From Dicaeum eximium (Eukaryota > Chordata > Aves > Passeriformes > Dicaeidae): a stretch of DNA of 64,000 nt. The stretch's first letter is position 1; every line of letters begins with the position of its first letter. Under the pieces are notes generated by a model. That model had not been told where the DNA came from. It saw only the letters and a program-made list of their open reading frames with translations, and did not search any database. Of this stretch, positions 52,801 through 63,728 are shown piece after piece. The stretch lies in assembly GCA_013396995.1 (NCBI GenBank), contig VWZP01009941.1, forward strand, positions 2,830,748 to 2,894,747. The letters are read 5' to 3'. Position numbers and translations under genes: made by a program.

Positions 52801-53978
52801 GAGACCAGCAGTGGTGTTAAAATTCAGTACAAAGTGGAAGAGGATGGGAGGATGCTGAGATTTCAAGATGCCCCACAGATCTTTCCTTGTGTTGAATGGA
52901 TGGGCTGGAACATGACTAACCCTGACAGAGGGTCTATAGGACAGCACCTGGGGAGATGCTGCAACACACCAGGCAGAGAGATCAGGCCATCACACCAATG
53001 CCCTCGCTCCCAGTGGCACAGAGCAGGAAGGGCATGAACATGACCTTGTCCTCACTTCTGCTCCAGCCAGCAAAGCTGAACTGACATAAAGAGCATGCTA
53101 CATCCTTGTGAGAGCCACAGAGCTCCTGTAAAATCCTTGGAAGAAATTTTGGATTAATCAGTCAGGGTTTCTCTAGGGACAGTAGTGCAGACTTTCCATT
53201 CCCAACATTTTGGTTTATAAAAATGGCCTAGCTTTGAATTTACCTTCTGAGATGGTTGTCAAAAGAGCCTTAGGACATGAAATAGAATTTAAAAGCTTGG
53301 TGACTGAATTTTCTCTGCTGTTCACCAGTATTTACACCACACTATTTCTCTCACTTTCTTTCTACCTCTTACACATCTGCTTTCTGCTGAGCATTTTTTC
53401 TCTTAATGTTTATCTTTTTGGGTGATATAACCATTTAAACTACTTCTCATGTAAGTACCCTTTTTCTTTGATAAGCTTAGTCACCTTCCATGGACCTTTC
53501 ATCTCTTGCAACCTTTTAGAGATGAGATAAATACACTAAGCATGCTATTAAAGGAAAGGACATACCATTTAATTAATGAGAATAATAAGTTTTCAGTGTT
53601 ATTCTCTATACATTTTCTAATGCTGATTTTCGTTACATGTGCCGTGCTCATTTTGGATACACTTATTGATTTGTTTGAAGCTATTCCTAAATATTTCCCT
53701 TGAGATATTACACTAATTCCATATATTTTTTATGTGATTGAAAAGCTTGAATTCTTTCTTTCCTCTCTAGAAGCTAATATCATGATGGCATAAAATGTAA
53801 ATTATCCGGCAATGGTCTGTAGGAAATTCTGCCTGCCATGATTTCTCCCTTTTTTTCCCCTTTGTTACAATATTTCAATTTTACCTTTCAATTCTTCTTT
53901 GACTTAACCTAATTAACTTGCATTTCCATCCACTGTTGAAAACCCTTCACCTCCCTGAGTTTTAGGTGTATATATAAA

Positions 53979-54001
53979 TGTGTGTGTGTGTGTGTGTGTG
54001 T
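53979..54001 (+). repeat. TG dinucleotide microsatellite
   Basis: About 11 perfect copies, next to a TATATA stretch on the left. Confidence 0.95.
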
Positions 54002-57000
54002 ACATACGCACATTGCACTGCATTGTATGGGTCTCAAATAATTGCTACAGTTTCCCAGTTCTTCATCAGTTTTAACTTGTCATCATAGCCAAAGTTGCAA
54101 CCCTGCTTTAATAAAGTCTGTATCAGATGGGTTTCATTTCAGAAGGAAGCAAGAAACAGTTTTCACCCGAAAATTTCTGAAATATTCTTGAACACAACAA
54201 GTTAGAAGAACATAATTAACTCCCACAAAATCCAAACTAGTTCCACCAACCAGCTCCAGTTCATAATTACGTTTAAGATAATTTTTAATGATTCTTACTG
54301 ATTTTTTTTCTTAGTGTTGACATATGGTCCACTAGTCTGTTATTTTTATAAGCTATCTTTACTACCCTGTTTTTCCCCTTCTAGTACATTTTTTCCATAC
54401 TGCTGTATCATTGTCATATATAGTGGAAAATAGTATATCTTAGTAGTATTTTAGTTACTTCATTCTTAAGTTCTTTAGTGGTTTTAAATTTGTGCAAGTC
54501 TCAGTAATGCGCTGCAATTTAATATCCCCTCTTTTTTTATTTCCCTATTTCTGACCATTCTTCAGTTTTATCACCTGAAAAATATAAACCCAGGATAGAT
54601 ACTTCTTTATCACCCACATCAGAAAAGACACACACTGAAAAATAAAGTTTTGTGAAATGTGTTTATAGTCCTCATCTTTCCTGTCCACATCTTTCCTGTC
54701 CTGGCCATACCTTAGCTGTTCTTCTCTTACTGTATCTAATTACTTGTATAATGACTTGCCTGTTACTCATCTTCTATCAGCTCAGGGTAGTGAAAGTCCA
54801 TTCCTAAATGTGATTTCCCATATACCAGCACAATGCTGCTTTACCCCACAGATAGGTCATGATTTAGTAGCAGCTACTTCAGCTCTGGATCTGCCTTGAA
54901 CAAAAGTTTTCTACAAACTCCACCTGGCAGTATTAGTAGTGGTATGTGTAAATCCGGAGGCAACAAAAAGAGCGATCACATGTCATATTCATTTAAAAGT
55001 TTTACAGTGAGTTAGACTCATAAGTGCAAGTAATCTCACCCCATAAATTTTCTTTAAGTACAGTCAAAATGTTGTAGCATCCATATATTGTATTAAAATC
55101 TCTGGGGTAACAGAATGTGCCAAAACTTCAGACACACAGACCTTGCTATCAATGTAATACATAAAACCTCTCTTTTCCCTAAGGAGTTTAATTACAGGCT
55201 CTCAAGTAAAAAAGGTTGAATGGGTTTCATCCTAGGCAGAAGTAGGTCATTTGATAAACGTTGTCCTTCCAAGTCTATACAGAATATTTGTTTCTGAAAA
55301 AAGCCTCTGCTTGAGGTTAAGTCTAACATAGATCAGTTTTATTAAGTAAACTCTTCTCTACAGATAGTCCCTTAAGTTGAAGAGTATCCTGATATACAAG
55401 GAAATGTTTCAAACACCCCATTTCAATTTCAACAACTAGGCTGTAATCCCAGCAGATGCACACAGTAACTGTCAAGTTTTGCAGCTTGCAGAGTTATTGA
55501 ATAAGCAGTTAGAAGCCTGTACAACTGTCTGTGACAAAGTTGATCATCGCAAAGAAAATCCATGTGCATCTGAAAAAATGCTCAATGCCATAACCTGTGG
55601 CATTTCTTTCCTGTATGTTGACAATGCCTGGATATTGTGTGTTCATAAACCATTAAAAATACCTTGCTAGTAGAATTGTAAAGTTTTGAGACTCATCTAT
55701 TTAAAGAGAACAAAAGGGTAATTTAAGCATGCTGTGGGATCACTTTCAGCTCTTGCAGGACAATGGAAACAACTCTCATTGCACCAGCTAACACTGCCTG
55801 AGTTTTCTAAAGTCAGAGAGGCTTCTGGCAGGTTTAAAATGACATAGACAAGACAAAAACATCTTTTACATCCTGTAAAGCTCTACTAATTTCGGAGACT
55901 CTGTTGACCAGTCAACCTACTCAACAAGGAACACAAGGTGCCTGTGATGCTCTGGGATACATGGAAGGCTGCAGAATCTGGTATGACCCTCCCTCCTGGA
56001 GAGTGAGTTTCCTGCCACACTGTCTCATGATTTTCTCCACATCTACCTCATTTATACGCCCTGCTTATTTTGTTCCTCTTTTATCAGCAAACTCTCAACA
56101 GGTGTATCCTGCATAACTGGGGAAGATTGAGACCCAAATAGCTTCCTTCAGACCAAACCTAACAGCTGCTAGTTGCCTCCTTTCAACAGCAGACAAACTC
56201 ACAGTTCAGTGTCAGCCAATTTTAATTTATTTTTGTAGTGTAAAATGAAATTTGAATCATTAACTCCCACATTCCTCCAGCATTGGCACTAGCCTTCCCC
56301 CAGGGGCCCATGTTCATGGGAAGCCCTCTCTACCAGCAGTCTCTCTGTGTAATCTCCCCAGATCCTGTCTCCTTTCAGTCTAGAGTTGAACAGCAGCAAT
56401 GGTGATCACCCCAGAGGATAAGGAAAGAAAGTTTCTCTGTAAAAAGATCAGGAAAAGTCCCATCATGTTCTGCTGATGCCTAGCAGCTCATTTTAGCCCT
56501 ATCCTTCCAGTTTATTTCCCACTGATCACATAGCTGTGTAGGCACAGAAACAGCACTCAGTATGTCCAAAGAAAATCAGGGCTGGAGCATCTGACCACAG
56601 TCCCTGCATCATGACCAAATCCAGTGCAGCTTCACTGACAAGAGACTCAGGGTAAGAACAAAGAAACAAGTTCACTGTAACCTCAGTCTTCTCAGCAAAG
56701 GTTCACAGAAGCATGAAAATCAAACTGCGAGGTTTTATTTCTGATCAAGATTTGGGATTTTGAGCTGCAAGTCTGGCCTTTGCCCAGGTGACAGCACTGA
56801 ATTTTTCATCCTGTCTCTCACTACATGTGTATATATGGGATGGATACATCAGTGCTAGGTTTTGTTTGCACACTGCTACACCCTATTTCATGTTTCTAAA
56901 GTAAAGTCAACATTTTCTAACCTTAAAACACTTAGTTTTTAAAAATCTGCTCTCCTGGGCTCATTTTTCTTTGAAAACTCCAACTCAACATTGTTACTAA

Positions 57001-58714
57001 GAAATCTCAGCTCCTCCTGTCCCTTTGCCTCTCTCACACACGCATGTGGAGATGGCATCTTACATATGGGCGCTTTAACATTTTTTAATTCCAGGACAGA
57101 GTTATTCTCTTTATTCATGAACACTCCCCTGAATGTCTGCATTAAGAGTTGCCAACTAAATCGGTTTTGTTCCATCTGCTGTGACCATTTTCCAGCACTC
57201 CCTCTCTGATTCACCAGCATCCCTCCTCACTGACTCCATCGGAAGGTCTGCAAACAGCAGGGCAGAGGCTGCGGGTAAAGGGAGGAGACCGAGCTCTGCA
57301 GACCTGAACAGGGGTTAAGGAAAATGTGCTGGGCAGTTAAAGCAGGGCAGATATGGCAGGGTTTGAATACCACTCCTGAGCCTGGAAGGAGCATTTAATG
57401 GCACTGTAAAGCTCCCACAGCATCGTACCTTGGGATAAATTATAGCTCACCCTCAGAGTCACCTTTCTGCAGTACTTACTGCCATTATGTGCTGGCAGTT
57501 CAGTAGGCTACAGAGCTACCAATATACATTTGACAAACACTTTTATAATTTTTTTTTCTCTTGATGGGTACAAAACTGGGGAGAAATGCAAAAAAAAAAA
57601 AGCTTATTTTCAAATTGCTACAAAATGCCCTAAAATAATGCACAATTTTAAATGTGAGATAATTTTAAGCAATAAATTTTGGCCTATAAGCTATTTATAT
57701 TGTGATCTGTTTTTTCTATTGCTCATAAACAAAGTAATTTATATAAAAAGAAAAGGAACATAATCTCATGTATCTGTCTACTATTCTTCATGTCCAACAG
57801 AACAAGAGGTGGGTTGGGATATAGCCTGCTCCTTAGAGCTGACTGGTCTATAATTTTAAGCCTTAAATCCTGTAATCAGGTTCAGTAGTACAGCCCTGCA
57901 CCTGCAGAAAGCCTTGCTGGTCTGCTAGCAGCAACCCATGCGGTACCAGATCCTCCTGGAGGATCTAAAAATTTAAGCTAAACAAAATTTGGTTTCAGAA
58001 TGAAAGTTCATTCTCTGCTTATAGTTGGAAAATATAAAAGAAAGCACAGGAAAATTCATACATTAGGTCTGTGATATCATTAAAGTCAATGGAGTAATTT
58101 CAAATTAGTAATGACATAAAAGTAATCTGAACTTGGCCTTTGAGGTTAAATTCTACTGGTTTGCTAATACTGTGTAAATTCTGTATTTGAGAGCTACCCT
58201 GCAGTCTTCTTGGCCTTTCTTTTTTAATGGAAAATTCTGCTTAAAGTCTGCTGATACAGCCCAAGCCATTATTTTATAACATCTTTTTAAATCAAGACTA
58301 ATTTTTAGGGTCCATATTTGTGTCCACACACAACATCAACTCAGAGAAAGGAGAGTGGTGAGAAGAAATTTGTTTTCAAGTTGCCAATCAATAAATAGCT
58401 CCAGCTAAAGAAACTATGCAGAAAATAAAATTTTAAAATACACCATAAAAATCAAGTGTACAGTTAGAAAGGATATCTTACTAGAGAAACTAGTTCCATA
58501 CCTCCTTATGGTTGGTGAATACCAACTATTAAAAGTCAACGGTGCCAACTATTTGGCATATTTGTTGGCCTAACCTGTTTTATTTATGCAGTGTGTCTAG
58601 CCTAGACATCATTTCACTTCTTTCACAAAGTGCAGCTTGGGCTTGATGAAGGAAAACCTGCAGTGGTGACAGAAACAATCTGAAGAGTTGCAGAAGTGAA
58701 ATACTTGCTAGGTT

Positions 58715-58750
58715 GCATACAGGAATACCTTAAGCATACAGGAATACCTC
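58715..58750 (+). repeat. 19-bp tandem duplication
   Basis: GCATACAGGAATACCTTAA is followed by GCATACAGGAATACCTC. Confidence 0.8.
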
Positions 58751-59199
58751 ATTGTGTGCTGTCCCGCTCTGGACCTAAAATGGCTGTTTTGCAGGGAATG
58801 TTGTTGCCTGGTGACCAAAAGTGCATCTCCTAGGCCACAGAGGGATGTGAACATTCAGAAATTGATTTGTTCCTGTTGCTCTTGAGGAGACCATATCCGT
58901 AAAATAGATTAAGCCAGCACATAATCATCTATGCATTCTCCTTGCTGGCATGCTTAAACTTGATACTGAAGACAGGCCTGTGATTTTGAGCTACTTATCA
59001 GCCAGGCAAGGGAAAAACAGAATAATACCTTGTGCACTACTGCCCACAGAATATGAAAGTAGACCAAGCCTGAGCTACTGTGAGACTGCAAGACACCCTG
59101 CTTCAATTAAGTGTGTGTTGTACATCTAGCCTGTTCCGGTGCAACCTCCCAGTTGCTATCAGGCTCTCTTTCTTTCATTAGAATCAAATAGTTAATTAG

Positions 59200-59480
59200 C
59201 CCCAGCCTGTCCTCTCTCCTTCTCTCTTTCCCTTTAACGCAGCAGTAATGATGTCTAATTACCAGCAGCAGTGGATTACAGCACCATCAGGAGCAAATCT
59301 CTCTGGCTGACAGGAAAGCTGAGCAGCAAATCTTAAAGCTTCAAGGAGAGAGTAATTCCTAACAAAGTATTCAGATATTTGCTTATTTTTGACCAGCTTT
59401 TAACTGTAGCGTTCAACTTGTAATTTCATCCATCCTGTTATTGAACGGGGAGTGGTCATGCAATGATTAATTTTAAATTG
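59200..59480. promoter_or_regulatory. Candidate conserved non-coding element
   Basis: Unique tract about 3 kb inside intron 1 with GTCTAATTACC, GGATTACAG and repeated CAGCAG boxes. It looks enhancer-like. Motif style only. Confidence 0.25.
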
Positions 59481-59774
59481 AAATAACTTTTACCTATGGT
59501 GAGATCAAGTGATGGACAAAAAGAGGAAAAGAATGAAGGAGATATTCACAGTTTGGGACTCTGCTACCTTTTGGGGCTCTGAGGACTGCACAGGCCTAAA
59601 TGTATGGCATAACCACGAGAGAGGGGAGGAAAAACCAAAAATTATCACAAATTCAAAAACTCTTAAATAATGATTAAGAGTTAAAGAAATGAGAGAATGG
59701 GCTTTTAAGGCTTACCAACAATTACTGTCTGATGAAAATCCAATTTTTTCCCCCTATAACATATCATTCCCATC

Positions 59775-59850
59775 TGGGTGAAATTCTAAACCTCTTGAAG
59801 TCAATAGGAGCTTTGCCACTGACTTTCTCTGCGCCAGGGGCTGCATCCCT
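59775..59850. mobile_element. Possible relic of an ancient amniote palindromic repeat
   Basis: The order GGGTGAAATTCTAAACC, TTGAAGTCAATAGGAG, TTTGCCACTGACTTTC resembles a hairpin-type repeat common in reptiles and birds, where 'ttgaagtcaatgggag' and its complement face each other. It is strongly decayed here. Confidence 0.3.
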
Positions 59851-61226
59851 GTTCTGTCAAACATGTTCTTTCTGAGCCTTCAGTGCCTGGCAGGCGCTGC
59901 CCTGGCCCTGACAGTAGCTCACACAAACCACTGCCACCCTGTGGGTCTGTTTAAATACTCCTTTGCTTTTTGTGGTGGAATAGTGACACCAGATTCATGG
60001 GTTTAGGAGGGGCTGGTATTTGTTTTTCAAAGCTGAATGTTGCCGAGAATCCCCTTTTCCCATTTATGTTGGACAACAAATTTCTGGTGGCCAACAGGAG
60101 GAAATTGTACCTACATAAAGGACCTCTTCTGAAAAGGTTTTTATTTCATTGCTCAGGTTATATACAAGATATTCAAGAATTGTTTACAGATAGGTCACGC
60201 TAACTTTTCCTTTCTTGATTTCATTAGTAGTCCTAATTTTATTAGAATTCCTGCTAGGTTGCTAAACTATATGAAGAGAGTTACTCCTATATAAATATAA
60301 ATACATATATGTGGACATACAGAGACATTCAGAGCTAAGGGTGTGATTCCCACAAATGTACATAAGATAAGACCTGCAAGATGCTCGACCTCTCACTGAA
60401 ATCCCTTGTGGGAAAAAATAAAAATAAAAATTGATTCTGTGTTCTTAAAATAGAAAACAAGATGAAAGGTGGGACTCTAGGCTTTCATGGCCTAGCAAAG
60501 ATGAGAGAAAATAAACAAGCTGATCATCACTGAGTCTTGTGTATCAGAGGACCAGAAAAGCACTTAATTTTTAAATTCCATTATGTAAAATTAAGGTTAT
60601 CCTCTTTATTTAGAAGGGTAGCCAGTGTCATTTTTAAAAATACTGAATTTGCTTACGGTTTTGAACTCATAGTGAAAAAAATAGTCTTGGGAATAAACAA
60701 TCTTGCCCATTGGCCTTTCAAAATAATTATTTCAGTGAGCAGAAGAGAGATTTAAAAATACTAAGCTAATTGGAGGCTTCTGCTTAAGGGAACCTTTTCG
60801 TTATAAATTGTAACTATGGTACTGTCTGGGCTCAGAGATGAGCAATCAATCTTGTAACAGTAAAACAGAGATCTGCCAAATCATCTGAATCTATAGACAG
60901 AGCTGAAACACTTCAGTGAATAAAAACTATGGAGAAAGAAAAAACTGTCCAGAGCTTCTCTTTTACTTTAAATCTTCATATTGAAGATCTCCTTAAATTA
61001 ATTTCCCACTTCTGCCTTCTCACAGCCATGACGGCGCTGATGACAAGGGGGCAAATACAAGGCAGCCCCTGGGAATGCCCAGGTTTATGACTTCAGCAAG
61101 GCAAAGAGAGGCAGATTTCCCCGGCAGCCTACGTCACAACCCAACCCAGAATACTTTCCAAGAAGCCCCCTTTGCTGCGCCACCCAGCAACCTTCCCGTT
61201 AGGTCTGGATCAGCTGCCGCTCCAGG

Positions 61227-61283
<57 letters not shown>
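61227..61283 (+). repeat. 57-base A homopolymer
   Basis: An uninterrupted A run about 1.05 kb downstream of NOL4 exon 1 (intron 1). No AATAAA signal or coding remnant is visible on its 5' side, so a processed retrocopy is not supported. Confidence 0.9.
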
Positions 61284-61288
<5 letters not shown>

Positions 61289-61843
61289 TATTGCTCATCC
61301 AAGCCAAATGCCCAGGCAGGAATATATTTTTAATTGCCGGGTTTCCTTTCTCGGCTCCCCCTCCACACCCGCCCCACACACAGACAAAAGAAGCTTAGCT
61401 TGTGTGACCCAGCGCATAAGAAGTAAGAATAATGATACATTGAGAGAGTTCAATAGGCAAAACCTACTTGCAACCAACAGTCCCCATCTTCTTAAAAAGG
61501 AAAATCTGTCGCTCCTGCCACCACCAAGCATAATAGCTCTCCCGCTGTCAGACCTGCGCCGAGCCCGTATCGCCAGCGCCTGCCGGGGATGCCACGCTAC
61601 CCTAGCGCATCGAGCGGAGTGCTGAGGGGCTCCTGCGACCCCAGAAAGTGTCACAAAATACACCCTTCTCTCGCTCATGCGGAACCCCGTCCTCCCTTTG
61701 TTGAGCATCCTCTCTCTCCCGCCGCCCCTTACTAGCGCAGCCGGCGTTTCACAGCCGAGCCGGGCACATTCGTGGCCGCTCGGCGGCGGCGCCGGGGCTG
61801 CGGGATAACAATAAAGAAGAAGGGATAAAAATAATACTAATAA

Positions 61844-61867
61844 AAAATAAATAAATAAATAAATAAA
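61844..61867 (+). repeat. AAAT tetramer microsatellite
   Basis: About 6 copies of AAAT between two GC-rich blocks of the CpG island. Confidence 0.9.
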
Positions 61868-62074
61868 CCCCAACAGCTATCCCGGGGAACCACCGCCCGG
61901 CGCCGCGCCTGGCTTTGTGCCAGGCAGGGTACCCCGTGCGCCATCCATCAGCCGGGCCGGCGGCGGGGGCCGCTGCCCGGGGCGGCGGGGCCCAGCACAA
62001 TGGCCGGAGCGGCGGCGGCCGCGGGACAATAGCGCACCCCAAGCCCGCCGCAGCGGCCCGGGGGGGACGGGGGG

Positions 62075-62104
62075 GACGAGGAGGACGAGGAGGACGAGGA
62101 GGAG
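62075..62104 (+). repeat. GACGAGGAG 9-bp minisatellite
   Basis: Three perfect 9-bp units plus GAG, about 230 bp inside intron 1. In one frame it would read Asp-Glu-Glu repeats, but it lies beyond the exon 1 donor. Confidence 0.9.
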
Positions 62105-62332
62105 AACGACACCGACCCGGCGGGGTGCGTTGTGCGCACGATCGCTTTAAATAAAAGGACCCACAAAGACCTCGGCGGTGTATAATGTGACAGGCAAACG
62201 CAACATGGTGATGATGACTTGGGGGAAGAGGGAGGAAGGAGCCAACTGTGGCTGCGGCTCCCCCTGCGCCTCTCGCTCCCGGAGCGGGCTGCAGCGGCCG
62301 ACATAGAACAAGGAAGACAATTCTCTACTAAC

Positions 62333-62599
62333 CGTGGTTTTGACTGGCACGTACAGCACTTGCTTCCCTCCTCCAGCACCACCACTGACCTCGTCCGAGT
62401 TGCCGAGCTGGAAGCCTTTAGATTTGACCCAGAATTTGAATTTGGCATTATCCGTGGAGCTCGACTCGGAGCCGTTCAGGAGCTGGACGATCCGGTCGTA
62501 TTTTTTACGGGTCACCGTCTTGGTTTTTCCTGAGTCCCCGTAAGTCCTGAGACACCAGTCCTGAAACTGGCGGTACATGTCCCGGTCGCTGCTCTCCAT
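62333..62599 (-). CDS. NOL4: NOL4 coding exon 1 (start codon to first splice donor), residues 1-89
   Basis: This exon encodes the N-terminus of nucleolar protein 4, a nuclear/nucleolar protein whose molecular function is poorly defined. The reading begins MESSDRDMYRQFQDWC and matches the vertebrate NOL4 N-terminus as I remember it, including the FWVKSKGFQLG block (about residues 56-66) and the VLYVPVKTT end. A basic patch with K25, K27, R31, K32 and K33 could help nuclear targeting (inference). A Gly-rich run lies at residues 73-78. The start is chosen because the ATG has A at -3 and G at +4, and the protein start agrees with the family. The exon ends after an ACG codon, followed by the donor GTTAGT, phase 0, which joins in frame to the GAT that opens exon 2. 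The paralogue NOL4L fits less well, mainly because of exon 5. The exon lies inside the promoter CpG island. Confidence 0.95.
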
Positions 62600-62929
62600 A
62601 ATCTCCTAATACACACACGCACACATGCACACGCCGGGGCGNGGAGGCAAAACGGATCTGGTGGAGGTTCCTCTTATCCTTCCACTGTACGTGATCAGTC
62701 TCTTTAATAATTGTGCAAGGCAGGACTATCCCACTAGCTCCAGCAGCGTTTTACCCGGAGAGGGTTCGGGTGGATAAATAATTAAAATCCTATCCCTCGG
62801 CTTAGCGAAGAAAAAAGAAAATATTGACTCGGATCCTTCTTCTTTTCCATACATCAACTGCACCCGGATTCACCCTGGATAGTGCAGGTGAAGAGGAAAA
62901 AAAAAAAAAAAAAGAACGGAAAGAAGAGA

Positions 62930-63166
62930 AAAAGCCCACCCTAGTCCGCCCCGGCAGCCCTCGGCTGTCTTCTCCGAAGGCTTTCTGAGCTTTCTGTCTC
63001 TATCCTGGCGGGCTGTGCCTCTCCCCAGAGCCGCCTCGCCGCGCAGGATGGAAGAAGCACTGAAGGGCACACTGGTCTCTTTGCTCCCCCTTTATTCCAA
63101 GGCTGGGCGGCTTTGCTTCAGATATCCTCGCTCCGGGCATGAAGGTACTGGAAAGAAAGAAAGTTC
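62930..63166. repeat. 237-bp exact duplication, copy 1 (probable assembly artefact)
   Basis: Identical by eye to 63277-63513. The right edge stops at an N (63167). Confidence 0.9.
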
Positions 63167-63276
63167 NCTTTGCACCTGTTCACCCAGCGCTCATGAAAAA
63201 TGCATCCACCGAGCCGGAGCGAAGGAGGTCCCGGTGCAGGCAGATCCCAGCGGATTTTTTTTTGTTGTTGTTTTGN

Positions 63277-63513
63277 AAAAGCCCACCCTAGTCCGCCCCG
63301 GCAGCCCTCGGCTGTCTTCTCCGAAGGCTTTCTGAGCTTTCTGTCTCTATCCTGGCGGGCTGTGCCTCTCCCCAGAGCCGCCTCGCCGCGCAGGATGGAA
63401 GAAGCACTGAAGGGCACACTGGTCTCTTTGCTCCCCCTTTATTCCAAGGCTGGGCGGCTTTGCTTCAGATATCCTCGCTCCGGGCATGAAGGTACTGGAA
63501 AGAAAGAAAGTTC
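63277..63513. repeat. 237-bp exact duplication, copy 2 (probable assembly artefact)
   Basis: It begins directly after an N (63276) and runs on into TTACCTGC. The 108 bp between the copies (63168-63275) is bounded by N on both sides. Confidence 0.9.
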
Positions 63514-63697
63514 TTACCTGCTATTTTCTAAGCCTAATGCATCCGATCCGCGTTTAAAGTACATAATTTTTAATTTTAAAAAAATGGTCTGTGAGAATTT
63601 CACTTCTTCATATTTAGTCCCGTTGAATTTTCATATGCCCTTTCAGGAATTTTCCTCTGTTTATTTACATAGCAATCCCAGCCGATGGAAGGGGAAA

Positions 63698-63728
63698 AAA
63701 AAAAAAGAAAGAAAGAAAGAAAGAAAGC
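63698..63728 (+). repeat. A-run followed by GAAA tetramer repeat
   Basis: About 12 A bases and then five to six GAAA units, upstream of NOL4. Confidence 0.9.

Larger units (their letters stand above)
27553..62332 (-). other. NOL4: NOL4 intron 1 (about 34.8 kb)
   Basis: The intron is bounded by donor GTTAGT (after exon 1) and acceptor CTTTTCAG (before exon 2). It is mostly unique AT-rich sequence. It contains CR1 fragments at about 30.8, 33.9, 43.7 and 46.4 kb, a TguSINE1-like element at 41.8 kb, several microsatellites, an isolated CpG island at 47-48 kb and possible conserved non-coding tracts near 29.5 and 59.2 kb. The frames in it are short or composition-driven, and none looks like a known protein. 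Confidence 0.9.
61560..62660. promoter_or_regulatory. CpG island over NOL4 exon 1
   Basis: This stretch is dense in CG dinucleotides and GC-rich boxes, especially 61730-61800, 61880-62120 and 62250-62290, in contrast with the AT-rich sequence to the left. It covers the start exon and the beginning of intron 1, as expected for the CpG-island promoter of a brain-expressed vertebrate gene. Edges are by eye. Confidence 0.75.

Noticed and set aside
55479..55670. 63-codon plus-strand frame with a fairly ordinary amino-acid composition
   Set aside because: Short, no known motif, no splice or promoter context. A conserved non-coding stretch or chance is more likely.
61020..61226. Processed pseudogene body in front of the 57-A run
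   Set aside because: No polyadenylation signal, no recognisable coding sequence and no target-site duplication could be read.
61295..61873. 192-codon minus-strand frame in intron 1 near the promoter
   Set aside because: It begins in an AAAT microsatellite and lies within the CpG island edge. Its low-complexity start and lack of homology argue against coding.
61948..62448. Minus-strand frame overlapping exon 1 in another register, with a poly-Ser stretch
   Set aside because: Shadow of NOL4 exon 1. The Ser run is only the GACGAGGAG minisatellite read in a different frame.
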